A DNA stretch of 32,568 nt, taken from assembly GCA_946403845.1 (NCBI GenBank), contig CAMJBL010000025.1:1-32568 (forward strand), written 5' to 3'. This document shows, one piece after another, positions 1 to 6,834 of this stretch (positions are counted from its first letter, which is position 1; the number at the start of each line of letters is the position of its first letter). The translations under genes were made by a program, and so were the position numbers. The notes under the pieces are model-generated. The model searched no databases. It had not been told where the DNA came from and saw nothing but the letters and a program-made list of their open reading frames with translations. The stretch is from an uncultured Prevotella sp. (GTDB lineage Bacteria > Bacteroidota > Bacteroidia > Bacteroidales > Bacteroidaceae).

Positions 1-398
1 TTGCCGTCCTTGTCGTAGCAGGTGATGGCGATCTTGGTGTTCTGCAGCTCGTCCTTCACCTCCTTCGACGGGGTGAAAATCACGCGACGGGCAGAGATGA
101 GTGAGGTCTTCACGTCCTCCACGTTCTGCACACTCTTGGAGCGCACACCGAAGCGCATGCTGCCAAGTCCGGGCAGGGGGATGTTGTGTCCTTCGGTGGC
201 CCAGGTGCGGATCACTTCGCCAGCTGCGTCCCAAGCGGCCTTGATCACGCCGGCGCTGATGCCAGAGCGCTTGGCAGCCTCCTCAATCACCTTGTCGGCT
301 TCGAGGGTGTTGTACAGGTGGGCTGAGAGCACGAATGCCAGCTTCTCCACGTTCTTTTCGAACGATACGTTCTGTTGTTTTGCCTTAATTTGAATCAT
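1..398 (-). CDS. HU-domain DNA-binding protein (C-terminus outside window)
   Basis: The reading frame opens with ATG at 398 and runs off the left edge, so only about 132 residues are visible. The N-terminus (MIQIKAKQQNVSFEKN) leads into a helix-rich segment and then the beta-arm region with GLGSMRFGVRSK at about residues 76-87. This fits the long HU/IHF-like proteins of Bacteroidota (HU-like domain preceding a variable tail) rather than the roughly 90-residue housekeeping HU. It probably binds DNA in the nucleoid or on a mobile element. It has an unusual leader: a TAACTTTGC -7 box at 552-560, a palindrome at the expected transcription start and three spaced 14-bp repeats before the start codon. 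It heads away from the replication-type genes at 673-3098, which share its strand. The family assignment is by motif recall. Confidence 0.8.
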   Translation of the reverse strand, partial: MIQIKAKQQNVSFEKNVEKLAFVLSAHLYNTLEADKVIEEAAKRSGISAGVIKAAWDAAGEVIRTWATEGHNIPLPGLGSMRFGVRSKSVQNVEDVKTSLISARRVIFTPSKEVKDELQNTKIAITCYDKDG

Positions 399-461
399 AA
401 TGCTTTACTTTTTAATTGTTGAACAATAGGGTTATTTTTTTCGTCTCTTTTTGCTGCCTCC

Positions 462-521
462 GGAGTCTGCACGTGTTGGTCCCGGGAGTCTGCACGTGTC
501 GCCTCGGAGAGTCTGCAAGTG
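462..521. repeat. Three 14-bp direct repeats at exactly 23-bp spacing in the HU leader
   Basis: GGAGTCTGCACGTG occurs at 462-475 and 485-498, with a variant AGAGTCTGCAAGTG at 508-521. The starts are 23 bp apart each time, about two helical turns. They lie between the HU promoter (552-560) and the HU start codon (398), so they are in the transcribed leader. They could bind a protein on DNA (operator or iteron) or act in the RNA. Confidence 0.75.
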
Positions 522-534
522 AAGACATTACAAG

Positions 535-560
535 TGTGATTTAATCACAATGCAAAGTTA
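535..560 (-). promoter_or_regulatory. HU promoter -7 box with overlapping palindrome
   Basis: On the minus strand TAACTTTGC (552-560) matches the Bacteroidota -7 element. Immediately downstream, at the expected start of transcription, is a perfect inverted repeat TGTGATT-T-AATCACA (535-549). Its half-sites resemble CRP/FNR-type half-sites, but the spacing is one base shorter than the CRP consensus. An operator controlling HU is inferred. Confidence 0.6.
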
Positions 561-636
561 CGACATTCGCCGCCACCGTTCTGACGATGGCTGGCGATGC
601 CGTGCGATTTCTGGACTTTTTAAAGATTAAAATTTT

Positions 637-670
637 TCACTTTTCATTTTTCACTTTTCATTTTTCACTT
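637..670. repeat. Low-complexity TTTTTCACTTTTCA tract after the DUF4248 stop
   Basis: Successive TTTTTCACTTTTCA units lie directly downstream of the DUF4248 stop codon. The same word family recurs at gene borders near 17.45, 20.6, 24.15 and 27.74 kb and inside genes at 21.75 and 30.35 kb. Confidence 0.7.
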
Positions 671-672
671 CC

Positions 673-891
673 TTATGGTTCTCCCAACTGCTCGACGATG
701 GCGCGGACCTGTCGGGGCGTAAACGTCTTGCAGGTGGGTTCGTAGCCCGTCGCCTGCAGCTGTTCCCAGAGCTGAGTGCAGCGGCGAATCCATCCCATCA
801 GGTGACTCACGGCCGTTCGCGGACTGCTATCAGGAAAATACATTAGCGCCAGTTCCTTCTTGGTGTAGGCACGAATAATGAATTCATCCAT
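673..891 (-). CDS. DUF4248 family protein
   Basis: A 72-residue protein starting MDEFIIRAYTKKELALMYFP. The opening 'IRAYTKKELA..YFP' and the later 'FTPRQVRAIVEQLGEP' match my recollection of DUF4248, a small winged-helix-like family common in Bacteroidales beside primase/DUF3987 genes. AAGGAGG lies just before the ATG, one of the few clear Shine-Dalgarno sites here. The start overlaps the end of the primase-like gene by 8 bp, so the two are translationally coupled. It is the last gene of a three-gene overlapping operon running leftward from 3098. Its function is unknown; DNA binding is inferred from the compact helical pattern. Confidence 0.75.
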   Translation of the reverse strand: MDEFIIRAYTKKELALMYFPDSSPRTAVSHLMGWIRRCTQLWEQLQATGYEPTCKTFTPRQVRAIVEQLGEP

Positions 892-1798
892 GGCCGGCCT
901 CCTTTCTAATTTTGGTCAGATAATAGTCGCTAAAATCCTTACAGCCCACGGGTAACTGATGGCGCACCAAGTTAGGCAGCACCTCTTTCAGTTGCAGGAA
1001 CAGTCGCTCGCCGGGCGTGTCATTATCCGGATACATGCCAATGGTGATCTGCATCTCCGATGTCAGTTCCCGAAGTAGCGCTGCGTCCTTACGTTTTAAC
1101 AGAGTGGCCGACGGGATGGCTATCGCTTTATGACCTGCCGAGAGCATCGCCCAACAGTCGGAACAGCCTTCGGTAATGAAAAGCGTCTCGCCGGATTTTA
1201 AGAGATTCAGCACCGGCAGGTTGTAGATATTGCACTCCGCACCTTGCGGGAAGCGGAATCGCGGCGAACCACCCTTCACAAGATTGCGGTTCTGAACGCC
1301 TATCAGCTTGCCTTCACGATTATAATAAGGTATCTGCAACCAAGGCACGCCCAGCTTATCTTTCCAAGAAGTCAACTGGCACCACGCCACCACCCTTGGA
1401 TCTAACTTGCGCTCCTCATAGAGAAACCGCCGCGCCTCGTCGTTCAGCCAAGGACGATCGAAAAACCGCTCATACCGCTTTGCGTCAAACGGCTTGGGTT
1501 GAACATCTGAATCTTGAACCCTGAAACTTGAAACTATCATATTATGCTCATCTGCCAACCAACGGCAGGCATCAAGGAAGTCCTTATTCAGATACTTCAT
1601 GACCAAATCGATCGGTCCACCTGAGGCGCCGCAGACAAAGCAACGGTAGGTGTTCTTGCTCACTTTAAACGACATCGAGGCATGATGATCGTTATGAAAT
1701 GGGCATAGCGCCTTGTGCATTTTTACCCTTAGCCCGAGTCGCTCCGCGACCCCCTCAATAGGGAGTTCGCGAAGCTTCTGAAGTTCATACTTTTCCAT
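884..1798 (-). CDS. CHC2 zinc-finger / TOPRIM primase-like protein
   Basis: 304 residues. A DnaG-type zinc finger lies near the N-terminus: Cys32 and His35 in CPFHNDHH, then Cys53 and Cys56 in YRCFVCGASGG. A TOPRIM-like core follows at about 205-265, with the acidic motif ITEGCSD and a later PDNDTPG. This arrangement is that of short primases of plasmids and integrated elements; chromosomal DnaG is about twice as long and has a helicase-binding tail, absent here. It probably makes primers together with the DUF3987-like product encoded upstream, which it overlaps by 14 bp. Residues about 89-100 are encoded by a low-complexity tract (1509-1534) that looks like an in-frame insertion between the zinc finger and the catalytic core. 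Confidence 0.8.
   Translation of the reverse strand: MEKYELQKLRELPIEGVAERLGLRVKMHKALCPFHNDHHASMSFKVSKNTYRCFVCGASGGPIDLVMKYLNKDFLDACRWLADEHNMIVSSFRVQDSDVQPKPFDAKRYERFFDRPWLNDEARRFLYEERKLDPRVVAWCQLTSWKDKLGVPWLQIPYYNREGKLIGVQNRNLVKGGSPRFRFPQGAECNIYNLPVLNLLKSGETLFITEGCSDCWAMLSAGHKAIAIPSATLLKRKDAALLRELTSEMQITIGMYPDNDTPGERLFLQLKEVLPNLVRHQLPVGCKDFSDYYLTKIRKEAGHG
1509..1534. repeat. Low-complexity tract inside the primase-like gene
   Basis: Three related words (AATCTTGAACC, CTGAAACTTGAAAC) sit in frame between the zinc-finger and TOPRIM segments and encode the polar stretch VSSFRVQDSD. They resemble the AAAGTTC array at 14041. Confidence 0.55.
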
Positions 1799-3098
1799 CG
1801 CCTTTCAGATATTCCTCGGTCTTTGTGTACAATCCTGTTTGGTTCGAGTAGGTGACGAACTTGCGGCACAGCCATTTGCGCAACTGTCCGTTGGTTCCCT
1901 CTGCACTCTTACCAAGGCTGGTGCGGAGTGCTTCGAGTTGCGTCTCGTTGAAGCTGCTTGGCAGATGGTCGAGCATGTTCTTCGGACCGCGGCGCTGCGC
2001 CTCACTCAGCTGGTCGGCATCCTGACCAAGCATATCGGCAAAGAGCTGCATCTTGCTCCAGATATCATGATAGACCAACCATTCCACCAGCTCGCCTATG
2101 GCCTTCGTCCACGTCTGATTGTTGAGCACCCAGAGGATACAGCCAGCCTTCCAAGCCGACACCAGCGAGCGGTGTGACATCTCGAACATCACGTCGTCGT
2201 CGGCCAGATCGGCCAGCGTCGCCATGTCCTGAGCCAGGCGGTCAATCAGCTTGTTCAAGGGGCGGATGATGTAGCGGCCCTTGCAGAGGTCGAGACGTGC
2301 CAGGTACGCATCCAGTTTCTCGTAGAACTCGTCAGGGAACTTGCCAATTCGGGGAATCTTACCCTTGCGTTCGCCACGCGCCTTGTAGCTGAAGACCATG
2401 CGCCCGAAAGTGCCGTTGGTCAGTTCGTACTTGTAAAACTTCCTGGTAGAATCCGGGTTCGAGGAGATGGTGATACAAGCACGGAGAATCGGATTGCCAG
2501 TGATACCATCGGCTGTGGCGCGCAATGCACCGGCACGGGCGCGGTCATAGATATTTCGGAACATTAGCGATACCTGTTTATGACCGCCACACAACTGATC
2601 GGCCATTTCCACCTCAGGCAGGTTAAAGAACTGTGTGCGACTGCCCTGCGCCTCGAGGGCAATCGCGTTCTTGATAAAGGCGGGTTTGGTCGTGTCGATT
2701 GGCGGGAACCAGTAGGCCAATTGCGGTTCGGGCGTCTTTTTCTTGTTGTTTGGCTCGGTCTTACTGAGTTTTTGCCATTCCCGATATTTGTCCTCCTCAG
2801 CCTTGTCGTGCTGACGGAAATCACGGCAAATGGCTTCTACAAGAGGTGCAAACTGACCTTTGTTATCACCACTTTTTGCCACCAGATTGGCCATCATGCC
2901 CGTCATTTCCTTCCAACTGTTGTCAGGATACTGAAATTCCGCGCCGCTAATATGTGCGCCAAGTATGGGGAAAAACATCGGAACAAGGGGTTCCTGAATG
3001 TCTTTTGAGGCCTGCGAGAGCAGGATTCTGATGCATTCTGTGCCCTTGCCGAGGTTCGGCATCGCGGGCGCAATTGATTTAGAAATGTCGTATCTCAT
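1785..3098 (-). CDS. DUF3987-like replication-associated protein
   Basis: The frame stays open to 3161, but that upstream part is the inverted-repeat arm and would need a TTG start, so I place the start at ATG 3098 (MRYDISKSIAPAMPN), giving 437 residues. The order 'FFPILGAHISGAEFQYPDNSWKE' region, a lysine-rich linker, 'FFNLPEVEMADQL', then 'LTNGTFGRMVFSY' parallels the DUF3987 (primase-helicase-like) proteins of Bacteroides elements. Where those carry a P-loop, this one reads AKSGDNKGQF, so ATP binding is doubtful. It is the first gene of an operon with the primase-like protein and DUF4248. The family call rests on remembered family patterns. Confidence 0.6.
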   Translation of the reverse strand: MRYDISKSIAPAMPNLGKGTECIRILLSQASKDIQEPLVPMFFPILGAHISGAEFQYPDNSWKEMTGMMANLVAKSGDNKGQFAPLVEAICRDFRQHDKAEEDKYREWQKLSKTEPNNKKKTPEPQLAYWFPPIDTTKPAFIKNAIALEAQGSRTQFFNLPEVEMADQLCGGHKQVSLMFRNIYDRARAGALRATADGITGNPILRACITISSNPDSTRKFYKYELTNGTFGRMVFSYKARGERKGKIPRIGKFPDEFYEKLDAYLARLDLCKGRYIIRPLNKLIDRLAQDMATLADLADDDVMFEMSHRSLVSAWKAGCILWVLNNQTWTKAIGELVEWLVYHDIWSKMQLFADMLGQDADQLSEAQRRGPKNMLDHLPSSFNETQLEALRTSLGKSAEGTNGQLRKWLCRKFVTYSNQTGLYTKTEEYLKGDGKV

Positions 3099-3135
3099 TG
3101 ATTTTCTGCTTTTTAGATAAATTTGAATGACCGGG

Positions 3136-3297
3136 CGTTCCAGTTGTTCCAATTGTTCCAATTAATTTTGAGAGGTCCATATATTCCTTATTATAATATA
3201 TAACTATCTATATATCAATTAGTTATAATGATTATAAAAGGGATATTTTGTTGTTCCTACCCTTATTTTAACTGGAACAACTGGAACAACTGGAACG
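3136..3297. repeat. 30-bp inverted repeat of 9-bp units around an AT-rich core
   Basis: The left arm (3136-3165) and the reverse complement of the right arm (3268-3297) match at 28 of 30 positions. Each arm holds three copies of TTCCAGTTG/TTCCAATTG-type 9-bp units. The 102 bp between (3166-3267) are strongly AT-rich with runs such as TATATAACTATCTATATA. Its position just upstream of the replication-type operon suggests an origin or operator. No minus-strand -7 box was found inside. Confidence 0.7.
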
Positions 3298-3317
3298 CAT
3301 TGATCACTATTCATTAT

Positions 3318-3764
3318 TCACTTCTCTATAAGGTCTTCGAGTGCGCACATCAGTTCGTTGAACACACCGAGTGCATAGCGGTAGACGCTGAAGTCCTTGT
3401 CGACCTTTAAGGGTCGGAAGTTCGGCCTGAGTGAACCGTCATCTCTACGTGTTACTGTGATGAACTTGCCGTCGAAGACGTGCGGATTGCGCTTCTCAGC
3501 CGATTGGCGAACCGTCTCGATGAACGTATAGTGAGCGTCGCGGCAGCGGAAATCCTCGATGTCGGTATCAGAGTCGCGTCGAAGTACACCTTGATATTCC
3601 TTACCAGTCTGCATGCGTCGATCGCTACGCATAATAGTTTTCAGATCCACGGCCAATTCCGTGTTACGGTGCCAGCCTTGAAGCATTTCCTCTATGATGC
3701 TTCCTACGAGGCGAGGCTCTTTCATTATTTTTGAACCTGCCATAATGGTTATCTTTTTAGACAT
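3318..3764 (-). CDS. Unrecognised 148-residue protein
   Basis: I do not recognise this family. The frame is open further upstream, but ATG 3764 (MSKKITIMAGSKIM) is the best start: AAAGGA lies 9 bp before it, and a TAACTTTGC -7 box lies about 120 bp upstream (3882-3890). The protein is charged, with no signal peptide or membrane segment. A basic middle (RSDRRMQTGKEYQG) and a conserved-looking 'FRCRDAHYTFIETVRQ' segment suggest a soluble intracellular protein. The long leader, the pair of competing hairpins in it and the TTTTGACCC array further upstream suggest a tightly regulated gene. It sits between two probable replication or element genes on the same strand. Confidence 0.65.
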   Translation of the reverse strand: MSKKITIMAGSKIMKEPRLVGSIIEEMLQGWHRNTELAVDLKTIMRSDRRMQTGKEYQGVLRRDSDTDIEDFRCRDAHYTFIETVRQSAEKRNPHVFDGKFITVTRRDDGSLRPNFRPLKVDKDFSVYRYALGVFNELMCALEDLIEK

Positions 3765-3881
3765 AACCAAAGTCCTTTCCGGGAATGCCCTCGGTCTCAC
3801 ACGAGGGACCCTCCGCCCAACTGAGAAAGTGAGACTAGCCTACGGTCCAACGCTTGACCATTTTTCCCGTTGTTTGGTGCT

Positions 3882-3890
3882 GCAAAGTTA
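3882..3890 (-). promoter_or_regulatory. -7 box for the 148-residue gene
   Basis: TAACTTTGC on the minus strand. No good -33 TTTG was found at the usual distance. The resulting leader is about 110 nt. Confidence 0.5.
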
Positions 3891-3963
3891 CGATGATTCC
3901 ACGATAGCACCATAGAATTTTCTGACTTTGGAAAAGCCTCCATACAGACCCTAAACACAGGAG

Positions 3964-4118
3964 TTTTGACCCTAAATTGAGGGTTTTATTCCCAGGGTCA
4001 AATGGATATAAATGACACACAAAAGATATGACCCCCTAAACGCCTTTCAAGGGTCAAAACTATCACATAAGTTTTAACCCCAATGCTTCAAAATCGGGGT
4101 CAAAATAATAGCTGACCC
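3964..4118. repeat. Cluster of TTTTGACCC / GGGTCAAAA words
   Basis: Seven or more matches in both orientations within 155 bp: TTTTGACCC 3964-3972, GGGTCAAA 3995-4002, TGACCC 4029-4034, GGGTCAAAAC 4051-4060, a variant TTTTAACCC 4072-4080, GGGTCAAAA 4097-4105 and TGACCC 4113-4118. Neighbouring copies can pair as hairpins. The block fills the gap between the genes ending at 4160 and starting at 3764. It could be operator sites, initiator sites or RNA hairpins. Confidence 0.75.
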
Positions 4119-4159
4119 TTATTGAGGCCAGCCTGCTGAAGAACGGAAAAAGTCAAAAC

Positions 4160-5332
4160 TTAATTGTGTTTTTCTGCAGTATTGCCCCAAAAGGCATCCA
4201 CAAACGCGTCCATAGCCCGATTAAAGGCTTCTTGCTGTCTGGCAATCTCGGCATTATCAAGGTTTACCAACTGGCGTTTAACTCTCATCACGGCCCCCAT
4301 TTTCACCACGCGGATCTTACCTTCGCAGCGCTTGGTGACATAGTTGAGTAGGGCCTCATTCTTGCTACCGTTCCACCCACACCAAAATAGCAGATGCATG
4401 ACGAATGCACCATCCAGCATGCCTTCCCATCCGATGGCATCGTCGCGCTGGGCTATCAGTTCCGTAATGTGGTCGAGCAATGTCCTGATGCGGACAACTT
4501 TTTCGATGTTGTCCTTGCCGAATAGGGCAGCTTCCTCGGGTGTCATCCCTACCTTCTGGCCATCGCTGATGGTCTTGCAGGCACAATAGAAGTTGAAGTC
4601 GGAATGGTTGAAGGCGTGATACAGGTCGGCGATCAGCTGTTTGACATCCTTTGCTTCGTCAATGGCCTTGACGATATCATGGTCGATGGTACCGCCCTGC
4701 TGTTTCATAAACTCAATGAGCCGCTTGCTGTTGCTGACCGAGCGGTCAAAGCTGTCCTTGTATAGGGCATAAGCCCATTCAGGCGTAGCTCGGATGGTTC
4801 GTTCCTCGTCGATCACCTCTAAGCACAGGTCAAGACATTTTCCTGCCAGTTCCAGATAGTCGTTCAGGTTGTTTAGCAGATCCTTCACGCCCTTGTCGGG
4901 ATAAACCTCCCATCCGAAAGCATCCTGAGAATAGGCCCCGTTATAAAGCGTTGTGCGGTCGCATGCCGTTATACCTTCCTTTTGTTTGCTGCCGCGTTTC
5001 TTCTTCGGACGGAATCCGTCTGCAATTTTCCTATAAGCTGATAGTGTGCTGCGCATCTTGCCCATCAGTTCGATAGCGGTAGAGAGGTATTGCTTGTGGT
5101 CGGTGGGGTATTCCTTGTTGTATGTCTTCTGCAGCTCCTTCATCCGTTCGTATTCCTTCAGCGTATAGGTGTAGCTGATCTGCAGACGGGCATTAAAATT
5201 ATGCACATCCTCTATAGTCCAACGCTTTTGCTGAAGACTATATAGAAAGCGGTCTTCCGCTACGGGCTTGAACTTTTCGTCCAACTTCCGCAACGTATCT
5301 TCGCTGGCTTCTATGTATAGAGGATAACCCAT
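4160..5332 (-). CDS. Unrecognised 390-residue protein
   Basis: No family recognised. It is a soluble, largely helical protein with many charged residues, a basic patch KKKRGSKQK at about residues 110-118 and several helix-forming blocks. It has no signal peptide, and no nuclease or ATPase motif is visible. A textbook promoter precedes it: TTTG (5386-5389), 19 bases, TAATTTTG (5359-5366, minus strand). The start ATG is about 20 bp beyond the expected transcription start. It is divergently transcribed from the M15 peptidase. Nearby replication-like genes suggest it belongs to the same element. Confidence 0.7.
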   Translation of the reverse strand: MGYPLYIEASEDTLRKLDEKFKPVAEDRFLYSLQQKRWTIEDVHNFNARLQISYTYTLKEYERMKELQKTYNKEYPTDHKQYLSTAIELMGKMRSTLSAYRKIADGFRPKKKRGSKQKEGITACDRTTLYNGAYSQDAFGWEVYPDKGVKDLLNNLNDYLELAGKCLDLCLEVIDEERTIRATPEWAYALYKDSFDRSVSNSKRLIEFMKQQGGTIDHDIVKAIDEAKDVKQLIADLYHAFNHSDFNFYCACKTISDGQKVGMTPEEAALFGKDNIEKVVRIRTLLDHITELIAQRDDAIGWEGMLDGAFVMHLLFWCGWNGSKNEALLNYVTKRCEGKIRVVKMGAVMRVKRQLVNLDNAEIARQQEAFNRAMDAFVDAFWGNTAEKHN

Positions 5333-5357
5333 TGGTAAACTTATGTTATATTAGGTT

Positions 5358-5389
5358 GCAAAATTACCAAATTTCATCGACATTCCAAA
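5358..5389 (-). promoter_or_regulatory. Promoter of the 390-residue gene
   Basis: Minus-strand TTTG, 19-base spacer, TAATTTTGC: a full Bacteroidota -33/-7 pair. Confidence 0.75.
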
Positions 5390-5480
5390 GTTTTTTAATG
5401 AAAAAATCACAATCGGTTTAAAATACTCAGAAAACACCAGCTAAACGCAAGAAACAACAGACCTTCCCAACTTGATTCTA

Positions 5481-5489
5481 TATCTTTGC
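5481..5489 (+). promoter_or_regulatory. -7 box of the M15 peptidase gene
   Basis: TATCTTTGC lies 47 bp before the ATG at 5536. The -33 element is not clear. Confidence 0.6.
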
Positions 5490-5535
5490 GATGTGATTTC
5501 AACACCATTCATTAATAATTTAAAAACTAACGATT

Positions 5536-5943
5536 ATGAACAATGACATTCGCTTATCGCCTCATTTTATGTTGAGTGAGTTTCTGAATCTGAAGAAATA
5601 CCCTGAGAACCTCCCCACGATGCAGCATGTTGCTAACATGACTTACGGTTGTCTGATGTTGTTAGAGCCTGCCCGCCTCGAGGTCGGGCCTATCATCATC
5701 AATTCAGGCTTCCGTAACGAGGCTGTCAATTATATGGTAGGGGGCGTCAGCAATTCCCAGCATCTCCTCGGCCAGGCCGCCGATATCCGTCCCAAGGATC
5801 CTGTTCAGTTCCAGCGCCTCGTCGACTTCCTTAAAGCCCACGACCTCACCGACCAGCTCCTTACCGGCAACGGCTGGCTTCATATTTCCTGGAACCCCTT
5901 CGCCACGCCCAGACACTATGTCCGAATCAGTTACTATAAATAG
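5536..5943 (+). CDS. M15-family peptidase (D-Ala-D-Ala carboxypeptidase-like, Peptidase_M15_3)
   Basis: 135 residues, the usual size of the compact phage- and element-type M15 domains. The zinc-ligand pattern is present: SQHLLGQAADIRP at about 74-86 (His76 and Asp83 of the HxxxGxxxD motif) and a second His in WLHISW at about 115-120. 'INSGFRN' before it is also typical. Such enzymes cut peptide cross-links in peptidoglycan. There is no signal peptide, so export would need a holin, lysis or another route, as in phage endolysins. It has its own -7 box (5481) and stands alone. It supports an element or phage origin for the left end of the window. Confidence 0.85.
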   Translation: MNNDIRLSPHFMLSEFLNLKKYPENLPTMQHVANMTYGCLMLLEPARLEVGPIIINSGFRNEAVNYMVGGVSNSQHLLGQAADIRPKDPVQFQRLVDFLKAHDLTDQLLTGNGWLHISWNPFATPRHYVRISYYK

Positions 5944-6012
5944 AAAAAAGCAGGTGTGTTTTGCGCATTTTTCGCCCTTTGTGCAAATAATCAAGAAAAA
6001 AGCAGCAAAATA

Positions 6013-6044
6013 TTTGGAACATATTATTTTTTTTCCTATCTTTG
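6013..6044 (+). promoter_or_regulatory. Promoter of the tRNA-like RNA
   Basis: TTTG (6013-6016), 20 bases, TATCTTTG (6037-6044). Initiation is expected at about 6049, exactly where the tRNA-like acceptor strand begins. Confidence 0.8.
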
Positions 6045-6048
6045 CAGC

Positions 6049-6121
6049 GGATTGATGGTCGCACGGGAGCGGGGTTTCCCTTCGGGGCAGCATATCGGAG
6101 GTTCGAGTCCTACCCAATCCA
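6049..6121 (+). ncRNA. tRNA-like small RNA (degenerate or unusual tRNA)
   Basis: The 73-nt segment has the length and end layout of a tRNA without encoded CCA. GGATTG (6049-6054) pairs with CAATCC (6115-6120). A T-arm GGAGG-TTCGAGT-CCTAC (6097-6113) has the canonical TTCGAGT loop. A D-like arm TCGC/GCGG (6059-6062 with 6069-6072) can form. The anticodon arm does not: the aligned stem has only two or three pairs, and the local sequence prefers a CCC-TTCG-GGG hairpin (6078-6087). Promoter and terminator bracket it, so it is probably made as a short independent transcript. A decayed tRNA, a tRNA mimic, or an attachment-site tRNA fragment are the options. Confidence 0.5.
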
Positions 6122-6124
6122 CTT

Positions 6125-6153
6125 AGAGGCAGCAATGCCTCTATTTTATTTTT
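6125..6153 (+). terminator. Intrinsic terminator of the tRNA-like RNA
   Basis: Perfect 7-bp stem AGAGGCA/TGCCTCT with a GCAA tetraloop, then a T-rich run (6144-6153). Its last bases overlap the stop codon of the minus-strand gene at 6141. Confidence 0.8.
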
Positions 6154-6632
6154 CTGTAGTTACTCTGATCTGCCATATTTTCTTCGTGAACCACACCGAT
6201 GGACTTAAGATAATTGAACACACGTCCTTTTCTTTCGTAGTTCGGTTGGACAATAATCTTCAGCACTTTCCTGCTTGAATATGACCGAGTGTTTATATAT
6301 ACAAGATATTTGCCTATGGTATGTTCATAAATGGCAGTCGGGTTTCTTAGTGTCTTTTCTACCATCCAGTATTTATTAATATCTACTGTGGCCCCTTTTT
6401 GGTTCTTGACATGCTTTATGTATTTCACGATAACGGCATCATCGATGATCACATCTGTCGTTTCAAGGGTCACGCCTTTCTGCTGAAGATCCATAACGAC
6501 ATCATTACTGATAGAGCCTACAACGAGTTCGCGGCCTCGCTTCTTACCGTCAGCCAATACAGCATCAGCAAAAGCCTGAAGTCTGCTTAATGCGGAATAA
6601 CTCTTTCTTTTTCTTTTGGGATGTAAACACAT
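6141..6632 (-). CDS. Possible PBECR-type (Barnase/EndoU/ColicinE5/RelE-like) nuclease domain protein
   Basis: 163 residues from ATG 6632. The open frame extends to a TTG at 6665, but that codon lies inside the TATCTTTGC promoter box (6662-6670), so it is rejected. A basic N-terminus (CLHPKRKRKSYS) precedes a domain with 'VTLETTDVIIDD', 'MVEKTLRNPTAIYEHTIGKY', 'KVLKIIVQPN' and a final 'VFNYLKSIGVV'. This order (start strand, helix with NPxxI, strand pair, C-terminal strand) resembles PBECR nuclease domains of phage polyvalent proteins and toxins, but I cannot confirm catalytic residues. It would act on RNA if so. It is encoded beside a small unknown gene on the same strand. Plain 'hypothetical protein' is the fallback. 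Confidence 0.6.
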   Translation of the reverse strand: MCLHPKRKRKSYSALSRLQAFADAVLADGKKRGRELVVGSISNDVVMDLQQKGVTLETTDVIIDDAVIVKYIKHVKNQKGATVDINKYWMVEKTLRNPTAIYEHTIGKYLVYINTRSYSSRKVLKIIVQPNYERKGRVFNYLKSIGVVHEENMADQSNYRKIK

Positions 6633-6661
6633 AATATTACATTTTTGGTTACCATTCGGAT

Positions 6662-6670
6662 GCAAAGATA
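6662..6670 (-). promoter_or_regulatory. -7 box of the 163-residue gene
   Basis: Minus-strand TATCTTTGC, with a CTTG -33-like element 20 bases upstream (6691-6694). Confidence 0.6.
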
Positions 6671-6804
6671 CAAACTATTTGCGAAATTTCCAAGAAAAAG
6701 GCGAAAAATATATTTTTACCCCATTGAGATATACAATGAGCTGTCCTCGTGATCTTTTAAACCCTCAAACCAAAAGGTCAGGAATTGTGTGCTTACACGT
6801 TGTT

Positions 6805-6834
6805 CCTCTTACCCTGTGATACAAAGGTAAGAGG
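6805..6834. other. 9-bp inverted repeat at the end of the 69-residue gene
   Basis: CCTCTTACC (6805-6813) and GGTAAGAGG (6826-6834), loop 12. One arm encodes the last residues of the minus-strand gene. There is no following T-run on the minus strand, so it is an mRNA-end hairpin rather than a clear intrinsic terminator. Confidence 0.5.

Noticed and set aside
22..393. Plus-strand ORF of 123 codons at the left edge
   Set aside because: It is the antisense shadow of the HU-domain gene, whose protein is recognisable on the minus strand.
3228..3410. Plus-strand ORF with an NWNNWNNWN peptide
   Set aside because: Product of the 9-bp repeat arm; overlaps the 148-residue gene and has no promoter.
6049..6121. 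Ordinary tRNA gene
   Set aside because: The T-arm and acceptor fit, but the anticodon stem pairs at only two or three of five positions, so no isotype is assigned.
5704..6278. ORFs across the tRNA-like region (minus to 5704, plus from 6042)
   Set aside because: They contain typical false peptides of tRNA-like DNA, and the first overlaps the M15 peptidase gene.
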